From: Metabacillus endolithicus
GTDB lineage: Bacteria; Bacillota; Bacilli; Bacillales; Bacillaceae
DNA: 64,000 bases
Direction of reading: 5' to 3'
Assembly (NCBI RefSeq): GCF_023078335.1
Contig: NZ_CP095550.1
Coordinates: 2,276,001 to 2,340,000 of the forward strand
In this document: positions 18,753-28,042 of the stretch, one piece after another
How the letters are laid out: each line of letters opens with the position of its first letter
How positions within the stretch are numbered: position 1 is the stretch's first letter
Program-made: the position numbers and the translations under genes
Notes under the pieces: model-generated
The model's input: the letters and a program-made list of their open reading frames with translations, nothing else
The model's database searches: none
Told to the model about the DNA's origin: nothing

Positions 18753-18902
18753 TCTTTTTATGATGCATATACTTCTTCTTATTTGAGAAATTAAGTCTTC
18801 TATCATTTCATTAGTTGTGATATCCACTTTTGCTTCGCCTTTGTCGTAGGCGCTTAATAGAATTTGTAACAGCTCTTCTTGTTTCAGCTGATTATCCTTC
18901 AT
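18708..18902 (-). CDS. Small acidic protein running into a terminator
   Basis: Codons 1-45 look genuinely coding (MKDNQLKQEELLQILLSAYD..., acidic and helical), and AAAGGAAA lies about 12 bases before ATG. The last 19 codons, however, read through the terminator hairpins at 18699-18752, which is unusual. The natural stop may have been lost through an indel or the insertion of an element, and the protein may be extended. The function is unknown. The next plus-strand gene starts 290 bp away. Confidence 0.45.
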   Translation of the reverse strand: MKDNQLKQEELLQILLSAYDKGEAKVDITTNEMIEDLISQIRRSICIIKRTSAFEGARFCVGGA

Positions 18903-19190
18903 ATTGTATAAGTTTCCTTTCTTTTTTTACAAATTCAGACAATACCAAATCATTATACTTTGATTCTGTGGTGCTGACAAGATGTAATTTATTTGGTTTG
19001 CCCGGAGCAAATAAAAGTTTCGAAAGCTGCTTTTCTTTTATGTCCCCGATTCTTTCTCGTACTAAACCTTTTTGATCAATTCATTATGCGTTATAATAGA
19101 AGAATTAGGTTTATTTCAATCATTTATCTGTTTAATGTAGTGCAGCTGTGCTTGGGCGCAGTTCTGCTTTAAATGAAAGGAGTCCTCTCT

Positions 19191-20822
19191 ATGCTTGGTC
19201 GGGAACTTAGTAAAGAATTTGTACTTGGTGCCGGTGAACAGATTAAACAGTTGCTTTCTCCTCAGGATGAGCATGATCGTAATGTCGTGAAAAAAGGACT
19301 CATTTTATATCGTCAAGGTAGTATTTATAATGTGAGCACAACAAGTCACACTGTTTCTGCAAAAGTCCAGGATGTCACGAGTGTGCAGGTTGAGCTTGAT
19401 TTGGATGATTTTGTGATGAGCACTTGTACGTGTCCGGCTCCATCAATATGTCGGCACCGTATTGCAGCCTTTCTATATGTATATGCAAGTGTTGACCGAG
19501 TCGGTACATTCGTTGATCTTTGGAAAGAAGAAAAACCGATCGAAGACGTGTTAAAGCATGTACAGAAGGCAAGCTCACTTTTAAAGCCTGAAAAGGAGTA
19601 CGAAGATTCCTCCCTTGCAAGCTGGATTGCGTTTTTTGATCGTGAGTTTGACAGCTGGTCTGCACAGCTTTCTTCACCAAATCAGCTTTTTCAGAGTCTT
19701 TTTCATCATTATTATTCGGCACTGAAAAAGAAGGCGCCTAAGTCTCCTGAGATGAAACAGTTTTTTATCGTTCAGGCATCTGTTACGGTTTTTATAAAAA
19801 TCTTGCAGCTAATTAATGAGACGAAGCCAACGGACTATATGTTACAACATATTATTTACCCTTATATTGATCAGCTTTCAGATAATGTGGCGATCGCGAT
19901 TTCTGAGATGAAACGCTATGCCTTACCGTTTGCCCTTGATCCGCTGTTAGTGGACAGTGTTGAGCGCTTCCGTGAGCTGTTGTTTACGAGCAAGCAATAT
20001 CAATACGAGCGCTCGAATTTGTATCAACTGCTATGGATTGAACTTTTGCGTCGCGATAAGTTTATTAATATCGAACGAGAATGGCTTGAGGAGCATCTTG
20101 AAGATGAAAAAAATCACGAGCCTTCGTTTGCGGTGGAAATGGAAACAGCACTCATGCATATGGATTTTCTACAATCACGAGATGAGAACATTTTTGAAAC
20201 GATGAAAAAGCTTTCACCTTCTGCACTTCCTTTTACCTTTCATTGGGTTGAGGACATCATGAAAAAGAAAAATTGGAAGCGCATGTCTGGGTGGATGTCT
20301 TATATGATGGACAATTCAACAGAATACATAAACAGTGATCTTCCTTTTGAGGAAAAACGACAAGTTATCCGTTATATGATGCAGCTTATTAAGCAATATT
20401 CAAAAGCTACAAATGATGAAAAGCTGTTTGAACGGGCGTGCCGTAATATGCTTCCGTTAAGTTATGCGGAATATCATGATTTTCTTTTAGATAAAGAGCA
20501 GTATCGTACGTGGATCGAACTGCAGACCTTGTTAGGTTTTTCTATAGAAGAAATGGATACTTATGTGTTAAGAGATATTGAAAAAAGTGAGCCGGGTGTC
20601 CTTTTGCCTCTTTATGTTAAAACGGTTAAGCATGAAATCAGTATGAAGACCCGTGAAAATTATAAAATGGCTGTGCGCTATTTAAAGAGAATGAAGTCTC
20701 AGTACAAAAAGTTGAAGCGCGAAGAAGTTTGGGAAAATTATATTCTGCAGCTATCGGATGAACACAAACGACTACGTGCATTTCAGGAAGAATTGAAGAA
20801 AGGGAAGCTGATACATGATTAA
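19191..20822 (+). CDS. SWIM zinc-finger protein, YwqB-like
   Basis: The first in-frame ATG (19173) contains the ribosome binding site AAAGGAG, so ATG 19191 is used, giving 543 residues. The SWIM motif CxCx(n)CxH is present at about residues 79-89 (Cys79, Cys81, Cys87, His89). The rest is helical and has no obvious catalytic motif. The stop overlaps the start of an SNF2 helicase gene by a few bases, so the two are translationally coupled. The same pair, ywqB-ywqA, occurs in B. subtilis to my knowledge. The SWIM protein probably supplies nucleic-acid or partner binding to the helicase. Confidence 0.85.
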   Translation: MLGRELSKEFVLGAGEQIKQLLSPQDEHDRNVVKKGLILYRQGSIYNVSTTSHTVSAKVQDVTSVQVELDLDDFVMSTCTCPAPSICRHRIAAFLYVYASVDRVGTFVDLWKEEKPIEDVLKHVQKASSLLKPEKEYEDSSLASWIAFFDREFDSWSAQLSSPNQLFQSLFHHYYSALKKKAPKSPEMKQFFIVQASVTVFIKILQLINETKPTDYMLQHIIYPYIDQLSDNVAIAISEMKRYALPFALDPLLVDSVERFRELLFTSKQYQYERSNLYQLLWIELLRRDKFINIEREWLEEHLEDEKNHEPSFAVEMETALMHMDFLQSRDENIFETMKKLSPSALPFTFHWVEDIMKKKNWKRMSGWMSYMMDNSTEYINSDLPFEEKRQVIRYMMQLIKQYSKATNDEKLFERACRNMLPLSYAEYHDFLLDKEQYRTWIELQTLLGFSIEEMDTYVLRDIEKSEPGVLLPLYVKTVKHEISMKTRENYKMAVRYLKRMKSQYKKLKREEVWENYILQLSDEHKRLRAFQEELKKGKLIHD

Positions 20823-23571
20823 TACGATCAATATTGTACTGCATGCAGAGCAAATTGAGAACAATTCGTTTTATGTATATTGTACATCTGCGCACGACGA
20901 GCCCGCTTACAGTTGAAGAGTTTTCCCGCTACCTTTTCACCTGGCACGAGTCTTCGTTTTTCGGAACAAAATTAGAGGACATTAGCTATATCGGCTTACC
21001 TGCTGTTCAGCTCTCCGCGTGGATGATGGTCGAGCTGCTCGGAAAAGAAACGTACAATTCACTTGCGACCATTTCGTTGTCAGAAGATGCTGAGCGCCTT
21101 GCCCATGTGGCCCATACGATTTATGACATCATCTCAAATGGTGAATATGTGCCTGATTTTGAAGGCTGGAAGCAAGGTGTCACACGCTTCAAAGATGCCA
21201 GAAATGAACTTGAAGGCTTTGCGTTAGATTGGTTTTCTGCAGCTATAACTGATTTGATTGAAAATGACCTGATTCTTCATGATGCATGGGCAGATATTGT
21301 GAACGCCTATCCTGTTTTAACAACGTTTCAAGGACATTTTATTGATGAAACAGATTTTCTTGAAAAAATCGGGTGGCATCACGATGATACCCCATTTACA
21401 GTTGGTCTTCGCCTGAACGAACCAGAAACAGATACCGATGATTGGCAGCTTGAAATTCTTTTGCGTAGTAAAACGGATGAAGATGATTTGATTCATTTTC
21501 AAGGAGAGCTGCCGAGAAAGTGGAAGCCTTTCATAAGCAAAATCGAACGTGAGCAGGAGCGCTTTTCAGAGGTTGTGCCTTGGTTGAGCTTTCAAACCGG
21601 AACAACCTATGTAACCGAGGATGAGGCATGGTTGTTTTTAACCGATGCGAGTGAGACGCTTATCAATATGGGCGTGGAGATTTTACTTCCTTCATGGTGG
21701 CAGGTTGTGAAGGATTCACAGCTTATGCTCAAGGCGAAGGTGTCATCATCCCCTCGTGGACAGTCGTTTGTTGGTATGAACTCGCTGATTGATTTTAACT
21801 GGCGCTTTTCTACGAATGGCGTGGAGATGAGTGAAGAGGAATTTCACCAGCTTGTTTCCCAGCAGCGCCGACTTGTAAACTTTAGAGGGCAGTGGATTAA
21901 GCTTGATCCTGCCTTCATTAAACAAGTTCAATCGATTTTGAAAAAAGCCGATCGAGATGGCTTGCATTTGTCTGATATTCTTCATCAGGAGTTGAACGCA
22001 AGAGATCTTGAAGAAGATAGTGATGAAATCGTGGATGCGCGTGCGTTTGCTAATATTCAAATCGAATTGAATCAGCAGATGAGAGGCTTGCTTCGGAAGC
22101 TAACGGATACGGAGGAGCTGCCGTCACATACGATTCCTGAGGAGTTTCAAGGAACACTTCGTCCTTATCAGCAAAATGGTGTGGATTGGCTGTTGTTTTT
22201 ACGTAGTGTTGGCTTTGGTGCTTGTCTTGCAGATGATATGGGGCTTGGAAAAACAATTCAGATGATTGCTTATTTTTCTTATGTAAAAGCTATGGAAAAG
22301 CCTGAGCATCCTGCGCTCATCATTGCGCCAACCTCAGTGCTTGGTAACTGGCAGAAGGAATTTGAAAAGTTTGCTCCACATTTGAATGTGAAGCTTCATT
22401 ATGGCCCGAACCGCCCTAAAGAAGAGGGATTTTCTCCTTCGTTGCAGGCTATGACATAATCATTACTTCGTACGGATTATCACATGCTGATTTTGAGGAA
22501 GTTTCAGCTGTTAAATGGAGCACAATTTGCTTAGATGAAGCGCAGAATATTAAAAATGCCCATACAAAGCAATCGAGGGCAATCCGTAAGCTACGCGGGC
22601 AGCATCATATTGCCTTAACAGGAACACCGATGGAAAACCGCTTAACAGAGCTTTGGTCGATTTATGATTTCTTAAATCACGGCTACTTAGGCAGCTTGCA
22701 TAGCTTTCATAAACGCTATGTTCTCCCGATTGAAAAAGATCGTGATGTGGAGCAAATTGAACAGCTGCAGCGTTATATTAAGCCGTTTTTATTAAGACGT
22801 ACAAAACGAGATGAACAGGTTGCCTTGAATTTACCTGAGAAGCAGGAGCAGAAGGAATATATTCCTCTTTCTATTGAGCAGGCATCGTTGTATGAGCAGC
22901 TTGTGAAAGATACGTTCGAGCAAGTGAATTCATTGGCTGGTATGCAGCGTAAGGCGTTAATTTTAAAAATGCTTGGAAAGCTAAAGCAAATTTGTAATCA
23001 CCCTGCTCTGTATTTGAAGGAACAGCAGCCGAAGCAGTTAGTTTCTCGTTCACATAAGATTGAAAAGCTTTTAGAGCTGACCACCTCTATCCGCGAGCAG
23101 CAGGAAAGCTGTTTGATTTTCACGCAATATATTGGCATGGGTGACATGATGAAAAAGATGCTCGAAAAAGAATTCGGTGAAAAAGTGTTGTTTTTGAACG
23201 GAAGTGTCATGAAATCAGAGCGTGACCGAATGGTTGAATCTTTTCAAAACAAGGAATTTCCGTTTTTAATTCTTTCATTGAAGGCCGGTGGAACGGGACT
23301 AAACTTAACTGCCGCCAACCATGTGATTCACTATGATCGCTGGTGGAATCCTGCGGTTGAAAATCAGGCAACAGACCGCGCCTACCGAATTGGTCAGGAC
23401 CGCTTTGTTCATGTTCATAAACTCATTACGACCGGAACAATTGAAGAAAAAATAGATGAGATGCTAGAGAAAAAGCAATCTTTAAATGATGAAATTATTC
23501 AGAGTGAAAACTGGATAACAGAGCTTTCTTCTGATGAGCTTGAAGAGCTCTTTACGTTATCGATGAGCTAG
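20815..23571 (+). pseudogene. SNF2-family helicase, YwqA-like, two frameshifts
   Basis: The start is ATG 20815, inside the end of the SWIM gene. Frame 1 gives INIVLHAEQIENNSFYVY, then at about 20878-20885 the conserved continuation moves to frame 2 (LRTTSPLTVEEFSRYLFTWHE). At about 22426-22447 it returns to frame 1 (GYDIIITSYGLSHADF). SNF2 motifs are complete: DDMGLGKT (I), LDEAQNIKN (II), TGTPMEN (III), FLLRRTK, SLKAGGTGLNLT (V) and QATDRAYRIGQ (VI). Restored length is about 918 residues, normal for the family. The second break can be repaired by one T in a T run. The intact motifs suggest indel errors rather than decay. Confidence 0.85.
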
Positions 23572-23586
23572 GAAGGGGTTTTTCTG

Positions 23587-23685
23587 ATGGCAACAAAGCT
23601 AAAAAGCAAGAAGAAAAATGAAGAAAAAAAGGCCCCACAGTGGCAAAAGCTTGTAACATTAATTGAAAAGAAGGTTTCGAAGTAG
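23587..23685 (+). CDS. 32-residue basic protein after the helicase
   Basis: This 32-codon frame (MATKLKSKKKNEEKK, then PQWQKLVTLIEKKVSK) starts 15 bases after the helicase stop, with GGAAGGGG before it, and ends just before a terminator. It is very lysine-rich with a short amphipathic helix at the end. It is probably the last gene of the SWIM-SNF2 operon. No family is recognised. Confidence 0.6.
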   Translation: MATKLKSKKKNEEKKAPQWQKLVTLIEKKVSK

Positions 23686-23687
23686 AG

Positions 23688-23707
23688 CGACAGTTTTTTA
23701 GCTGTCG
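23688..23707 (+). terminator. Terminator of the SWIM-SNF2 operon
   Basis: CGACAG pairs with CTGTCG over an eight-base T-rich loop, followed by a run of seven T. Confidence 0.85.
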
Positions 23708-23718
23708 TTTTTTTGTTT

Positions 23719-24018
23719 TTAAAGTTCGAGCTGCTTTTCAATGTAGTTTAGCTTTGTGTCGTGGATGCCTGTTTTGCCACTGAGGTATTCAATGTTTGTG
23801 TTAAATTGATGTAATTTTTTATGAGTTGCTCTAAGGTCCTCTTCGCATTTATTGAGGTGGCTTATGGATTCTTTTGCGAAGTTATTATGGTGTTCTTCTA
23901 GTGTAGCTTGTCTCTCTTTTAAATCTCTGGCTTCATTTGTTAGGTGGTTTAGTTTTTCATCGATTGCATTTAACCTTTTATCGATTTGTTCCATAAACTT
24001 TTTAAGTTGCTCTTCCAT
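23719..24018 (-). CDS. Coiled-coil protein, paralogue of the 18 kb gene
   Basis: The 99-residue protein is predicted to be all coiled coil (MEEQLKKFMEQIDKRLNAIDEKL...). ATG 24018 is chosen because AGGAGG lies eight bases before it; a GTG three codons upstream overlaps that site, exactly as in the gene at 18075-18416. Both proteins begin MEE(R/Q)L and end with a short amphipathic segment. The two genes flank the SWIM-SNF2 operon on the opposite strand. Structural or partner-binding function is possible but unknown. Confidence 0.7.
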   Translation of the reverse strand: MEEQLKKFMEQIDKRLNAIDEKLNHLTNEARDLKERQATLEEHHNNFAKESISHLNKCEEDLRATHKKLHQFNTNIEYLSGKTGIHDTKLNYIEKQLEL

Positions 24019-24054
24019 CTTTTTCACCTCCTCTTACCCTATTATATATAAAAA

Positions 24055-24081
24055 TTGGATGATTGCTAAGCAATCATCCAA
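24055..24081. terminator. Bidirectional terminator
   Basis: TTGGATGATTGC pairs perfectly with GCAATCATCCAA over three bases, with A and T runs on both sides. It ends the lipoprotein gene that lies upstream on the minus strand. Confidence 0.9.
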
Positions 24082-24085
24082 TTTT

Positions 24086-24952
24086 TTACATATCCATTTC
24101 AACCGCATTATCGATAACCTCTTGTGGAACCTTCACTTCTTCAATTGTATTAAAATCGCTGTATTGCCCTTTCATGTTTTGCTTTATTTTCAGGGTTTCA
24201 CCTTCAGCAGTAATTTCCATATCCATTAGTACATTTAAGCTAGTTGGATAGTATGTTTCTTTATCAATAAGTATTTCATACGTTACTTTATTGATTTTCA
24301 TGTTATTAAACATGTCTTCACCTGCCGATAATTCTTGTGGAAATGTTTCTTTAACTGTTTCTTTTATGAAATCTGTAAATTTATCACCAGAAGCATTTAA
24401 TTTAAGAATATAATTTTGCTCATCTTGCTCAAAAGTGAAATCATCAACAAACTGTTGAAGTTTTTTAATTTCTTCTGCTGGGTTTGTTTGTTGATTCGAT
24501 AGCTGAATAAGCTGATCAGACATTTCCTTCGGGAATTTCATCCACTGGTTTGCAGCTGGATCTAATATATAAATTCCATCGGCAGAGATATAACTTTCAG
24601 TTGATAATGCATCTTCCGCTCCAATATCATTCATTTTCATATCCATCTTTTGATATAAAGTCATTGGCTCTGTCACGACCTTCATATCAATTACAGATTC
24701 CATATTAATGACTTCTGTTTGTCCTGGGACAGTCATTTCTTGCGTCATATCCATTTGAACGGCAAAGCTCTTCATTTCTTCCGAAGCTTCCATTGAGTTT
24801 GTCATAACCTGTTCGAGGGTTAGCTCTGATGTATTTTCTTTTTTATTTTCTTCTGTCTTTGAACTTTCATTAACTGTTGTTGCAGTCTGATTACATGCTG
24901 CAAGCATAAACACTAACATGGTTGAAAACAGTACTGATAACTTTTTTTTCAA
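24086..24952 (-). CDS. LolA-like lipoprotein (DUF6612 type)
   Basis: AAAGGAG lies eight bases before a TTG at 24952 (start LKKKLSVLFST), and a lipobox LAAC follows at about residues 17-20, so this start is preferred to the longer frame (to 25069). The 288-residue protein has an acidic spacer and then a beta-rich domain with alternating segments such as ESVIDMKVVTEPMTLYQKMDM, QWMKFPKEM and KVTYEILIDKETYYPTSLNV. This is the pattern of LolA/LppX-like DUF6612 lipoproteins. It should be anchored outside the membrane. The ligand is unknown. Confidence 0.78.
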   Translation of the reverse strand: MKKKLSVLFSTMLVFMLAACNQTATTVNESSKTEENKKENTSELTLEQVMTNSMEASEEMKSFAVQMDMTQEMTVPGQTEVINMESVIDMKVVTEPMTLYQKMDMKMNDIGAEDALSTESYISADGIYILDPAANQWMKFPKEMSDQLIQLSNQQTNPAEEIKKLQQFVDDFTFEQDEQNYILKLNASGDKFTDFIKETVKETFPQELSAGEDMFNNMKINKVTYEILIDKETYYPTSLNVLMDMEITAEGETLKIKQNMKGQYSDFNTIEEVKVPQEVIDNAVEMDM

Positions 24953-25142
24953 TTGGCACACTCCTTTTCCCTTTTGTATGTAATACGTGTGAGTTTCCCA
25001 GTAAGTTTCATATTTTACCAGAAATTCCAAACCAGTTGTAATGATACTCGATATAAAAAGGGAATTCACGCTACAAAATAACTAGTTTTATATAAAGGTA
25101 GAAACTCCTAGAAAAATTCCACAGCACGATATGTAAAAAATA

Positions 25143-25168
25143 GGCTGATCACCTCACAGCAATCAGCC
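25143..25168 (-). terminator. Terminator of ssbB
   Basis: GGCTGAT pairs with ATCAGCC over 12 bases; on the minus strand a TATTTTTT tail follows. Confidence 0.7.
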
Positions 25169-25229
25169 TTCAAAATGTGGAATTAAGGGGATACCATTGA
25201 TTCTTTCTCATGAAGGAAACGAGGGAAAA

Positions 25230-25577
25230 TTAAGCTTCCTGCTCAACTAGTTCACGTGGCTTGCCACTCATAAAGCGAACCGAGTCAGCAACAACTTCTG
25301 TAACATATACACGAGTTTTTTCAGCATTTTCATAGCTGCGTGTTTGGAGGCGACCTGTGACTCCTACGATTGAACCTTTGCGGCAGTAGTTAGCCGTATT
25401 CTCAGCAGTTCGTCTCCACACCGTACAATTTACAAAATCTGTTTCAATTTCTCCAGCTGCATTTCGGAAACTACGGCTAACCGCAAGTGTGATGTTAGCC
25501 ACCGGTGCTCCATCTGCTGTGTACCGAATTTCGGGATCTTTTGTTAATCTTCCAACCAAAATGATTTGATTGATCAC
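25230..25577 (-). CDS. ssbB: Single-stranded DNA-binding protein, SsbB type
   Basis: The 115-residue protein is an OB-fold SSB ([49 protein letters not shown]). It lacks the long acidic tail (DDDLPF type) found in the replicative SsbA, so it is the short paralogue that B. subtilis uses mainly during competence. The start is GTG 25577 after AGGAGG. It lies in the same neighbourhood as in B. subtilis, near a ywpF-like gene and fabZ. Two AT-box-like sequences upstream are not spaced like a known ComK site. Confidence 0.9.
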   Translation of the reverse strand: MINQIILVGRLTKDPEIRYTADGAPVANITLAVSRSFRNAAGEIETDFVNCTVWRRTAENTANYCRKGSIVGVTGRLQTRSYENAEKTRVYVTEVVADSVRFMSGKPRELVEQEA

Positions 25578-25760
25578 TTCATTCCTCCTTTCCTCTTTTG
25601 TACAAGCTTATTGTATTCGATTGTTCAGAATTGGAAAAATGAGTAAATTTGGTTTTTTAAATGTCATTGTGCTATGAAACTATCTTTTTCTTATAAGGAA
25701 ATTAGTTTTTTAAATTGGTTTTATCTCGATACAACAATATTCAACAATTTTCTAGTTTTT

Positions 25761-26168
25761 TTAGTACAGTTGGTCTGTGAGTCGTTGTAGGGAATTTGTT
25801 ACATATGAAAAATGGTTTTCGCCAGTGAAGCTTACACTTTGAAGAATGTGTTGAAAGGATTGAGATTGAATGATTTCTTCGTGAAGAGGTGCGTCAATAT
25901 AATGTTTTTCATTCTCATTCCAGGTAAAATACTGAATGGATAAGTCATTACTTTCTAATCGAAAAATAATGCGTAGAATGCTGTTCAAATTTTGCTCTAA
26001 ATACCGAATATCAACTGTGGCGTGAACAGGAACCCGAAAATGATGATAGTTTGTTGTACCTATTTCTTGATCTCCTACTCTTAGTATTACTAAGTTACCA
26101 TCAACATTTTCTCTAACTCTTTGTGAATCTTTTTCTAAGTAAATTGATTTCAGCCTAAATTCGACCAT
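25761..26168 (-). CDS. Hypothetical protein upstream of ssbB (possibly YwpG)
   Basis: ATG 26168 lies eight bases after GAGAGG (the frame extends six codons upstream to TTG 26186). The 135-residue protein is mixed alpha/beta: strands such as MVEFRLKSIYLEKDSQRVRE and GNLVILRVGDQEIGTTNYHHF are followed by a helical C-terminus. No membrane segment or catalytic motif is visible. Its place next to ssbB suggests the ywpG position of B. subtilis, but I cannot confirm homology by eye. Confidence 0.6.
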   Translation of the reverse strand: MVEFRLKSIYLEKDSQRVRENVDGNLVILRVGDQEIGTTNYHHFRVPVHATVDIRYLEQNLNSILRIIFRLESNDLSIQYFTWNENEKHYIDAPLHEEIIQSQSFQHILQSVSFTGENHFSYVTNSLQRLTDQLY

Positions 26169-26352
26169 TTCATGACCTCTCTTCAATTAATATCACTGTA
26201 AGTATATTCCAATTCACCTTATTTCAAAATTTAACTATTTTTCATTTTTCGCTAAATTTGACGAAATATCGGGAAAAAGATAGATTCATCTCTTTCTTTC
26301 GTTGTATTTTACGTATTCTCTTAAATTAGGTCGAATTATCTATTTTTGTACA

Positions 26353-26393
26353 GTATTAGAACATCAATTAATATGTTCTGTATTAGAACATAT
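26353..26393. promoter_or_regulatory. Probable operator of the XRE regulator
   Basis: ATATGTTCT and AGAACATAT (26371-26379 and 26385-26393) are perfect 9-bp inverted arms with GTATT between. A further copy of TATTAGAACAT lies directly upstream at 26354-26364. Three half-sites 60-100 bp before the regulator start suggest cooperative autoregulation. Confidence 0.55.
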
Positions 26394-26451
26394 CTTGTCC
26401 CTATTCTCCTTTACGATAACAGTAAGCTTGAAGAAGGGAAATGTTGGTTAC

Positions 26452-26862
26452 ATGAGAGAATTAGAGAAATTTCAAATGAATCTAAGATTTTATCGTGAAC
26501 AAAATGGTTGGTCACAGGAGCAGTTGGCCGAAAAAATCAGCGTATCCCGACCAGTTATTACCCGCCTTGAAACAGGTGAGCAAGCTCCTGATCTATCTTA
26601 TTTAATATCACTTAGCAATGCGTTTCAAGTGAGCATTGATCATCTGCTTGGACGCGATGAACAAACAAATGAATATCTTTATGAAATGTATGGAAAATAT
26701 CAAGCTGAAGGCTCCGTCTCTCAGTTGATTGATTATTTAATAAAAAATCCTAAGTTCACGCAAAGTCTGCAAGAGCTTTTATTAGTAAAAACGAAGGATC
26801 GAAAAGAAATTGAAGCCATCATTATGACCGTCATTGAACGGGTATCAAATGTATCAAAATAG
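26452..26862 (+). CDS. XRE-family helix-turn-helix regulator
   Basis: The 136-residue protein (ATG 26452, GAAGAAGGGA upstream) has an N-terminal Xre/Cro DNA-binding domain (LRFYREQNGWSQEQLAEKISVSRPVITRLETGEQAPDLSYL split over residues 10-50) of the kind seen in SinR- and HipB-like regulators. A helical C-terminal half (about residues 70-136) probably mediates dimerisation. The frame continues upstream to 26302 but crosses the likely operator. It is transcribed towards the ywpF-like gene, which has its own TATACT-containing leader. Confidence 0.85.
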   Translation: MRELEKFQMNLRFYREQNGWSQEQLAEKISVSRPVITRLETGEQAPDLSYLISLSNAFQVSIDHLLGRDEQTNEYLYEMYGKYQAEGSVSQLIDYLIKNPKFTQSLQELLLVKTKDRKEIEAIIMTVIERVSNVSK

Positions 26863-26938
26863 ACCATCGTTTGGCTCATTCTTTAGTTTGTGATCTCTAT
26901 GGTATACTAAAAGAAAACGAGCTAGCGAGGATGATATC

Positions 26939-27262
26939 ATGAAAACGTTCAAGCTTGTCGGTCTACAAATTGAAGATACAGCAGCAATTGAAAGCAGCAT
27001 AATTCCTTTGAAGGATGGTCTTGTAATTAACAAAGAAGATGGCGAAAACTCGTGGTTAATTGAAGCTTTAATTTCAAAAGAATGGTTACCTTTTTTTAAT
27101 GAGCACGTAGCTCAACCAGACACACAACTGAAGGTGCTTGTTACAATCTCAAAACCAACCAATACACCTGCGCAAATATCTGCCAGTGTGAAGAACGTCA
27201 CAGAATTGGATGAATCTATTTCTGTTTTGTTGGATGGACGATTGTTGGCGAGGTCGGTTTAG
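26939..27262 (+). CDS. YwpF-like protein
   Basis: The 107-residue product (MKTFKLVGLQIED..., GLVINKEDGENSWLIEALI, EWLPFFNEHV) matches my recollection of the short cytoplasmic YwpF family found beside ssbB in Bacillus. GAGGATG lies six to eight bases before ATG, and a TATACT lies at about 26903. Function unknown. The last codons run up to two copies of a GGTGCCTGTCAC element, so the C-terminus may have been altered by element insertion. Confidence 0.75.
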   Translation: MKTFKLVGLQIEDTAAIESSIIPLKDGLVINKEDGENSWLIEALISKEWLPFFNEHVAQPDTQLKVLVTISKPTNTPAQISASVKNVTELDESISVLLDGRLLARSV

Positions 27263-27272
27263 GACGGAGTTT

Positions 27273-27326
27273 GTGGTGCCTGTCACTTCCCGAAGTTTGT
27301 GGTTTTAGGTGCCTGTCACTTCCCGA
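27273..27326. repeat. Two direct copies of a GGTGCCTGTCAC element
   Basis: GGTGCCTGTCACTTCCCGAA occurs twice, about 35 bases apart, each preceded by GTTTGTGGT or GTGGTTTTA. The same 20-mer, or its complement, recurs near 18.66, 36.07 and 36.14 kb. Confidence 0.85.
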
Positions 27327-27338
27327 ATTTTTTCGAAT

Positions 27339-27361
27339 GGCTGCACATGGTTGTGCGGCTT
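27339..27361 (+). terminator. Terminator after the ywpF-like gene
   Basis: GGCTGCAC pairs with GTGCGGCT (one wobble) over a short loop, followed by TTTTTTT. Confidence 0.8.
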
Positions 27362-27433
27362 TTTTTGTTTTTTGAGAGTATATTTTCATATAAAAAGCCC
27401 AGAACCACACTAGGTTCTGAAATTTGAAGTTTC

Positions 27434-28003
27434 TTAAAATATCTTCTTACGATCTCTTTCGTCTTTTAGAATTTCAACCGCTTCTCTAAAACGTTGCGAG
27501 TGGACAATTTCGCGTTCACGTAGGAAGGCTAAACTGTCATTTAAATCAGGGTCATCAGACATGTTAATAATCCACTGGTATGTAGCACGTGCTTTTTCTT
27601 CTGCAGCGATGTCTTCGTATAGGTCGGCGATTGGATCGCCTTTTGCTTGGATGTAAGTTGCCGTGAATGGTGCACCTGCTGCGTTGTGATAGAAAAGTGC
27701 TGAGTCGTGATTCACGTAATGAGGGTCAAGGCCCGCTGCTTTTAGCTGTTCTGGTGTAGCGTCTTTTGTGAGCTTGTAAATCATTGTTGCGATCATTTCA
27801 AGGTGGGCAAATTCCTCTGTGCCGATATCGTTTAATAGGCCTACAACTTTATCTGGAATCGTATACCGTTGATTTAAATAGCGAAGTGCAGCCGCGAGCT
27901 CCCCGTCGGCACCTCCGTATTGTTCAATCAGATATTTTGCAAGTGTCGGGTTACATGTGCTTACCTTTACAGGATATTGAAGTTTTTTTTCATAAACCCA
28001 CAT
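27434..28003 (-). CDS. cotJC: Spore coat protein CotJC (manganese-catalase fold)
   Basis: The 189-residue protein has the ferritin-like di-metal helices of the manganese catalase/CotJC family: LNDIGTEEFAHLEMIATMI gives the ExxH pair and DIAAEEKARATYQ gives the second metal site, followed by REREIVHSQRF. AGGAG lies nine bases before ATG. In B. subtilis CotJC is made in the mother cell under sigma-E and assembled in the spore coat. Here it is separated from cotJB by an unusual 309-bp gap holding a tandem repeat. Confidence 0.95.
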   Translation of the reverse strand: MWVYEKKLQYPVKVSTCNPTLAKYLIEQYGGADGELAAALRYLNQRYTIPDKVVGLLNDIGTEEFAHLEMIATMIYKLTKDATPEQLKAAGLDPHYVNHDSALFYHNAAGAPFTATYIQAKGDPIADLYEDIAAEEKARATYQWIINMSDDPDLNDSLAFLREREIVHSQRFREAVEILKDERDRKKIF

Positions 28004-28042
28004 GCTGTGATTCTCCTCTCCTGTTTATGTCGATTTTTGTCT

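Noticed and set aside
25645..25711. ComK-type boxes upstream of ssbB
   Set aside because: Two AAAT-N5-TTTT sequences exist, but they are separated by 41 bases, which is not one of the known ComK spacings, and the region is AT-rich enough to produce them by chance.
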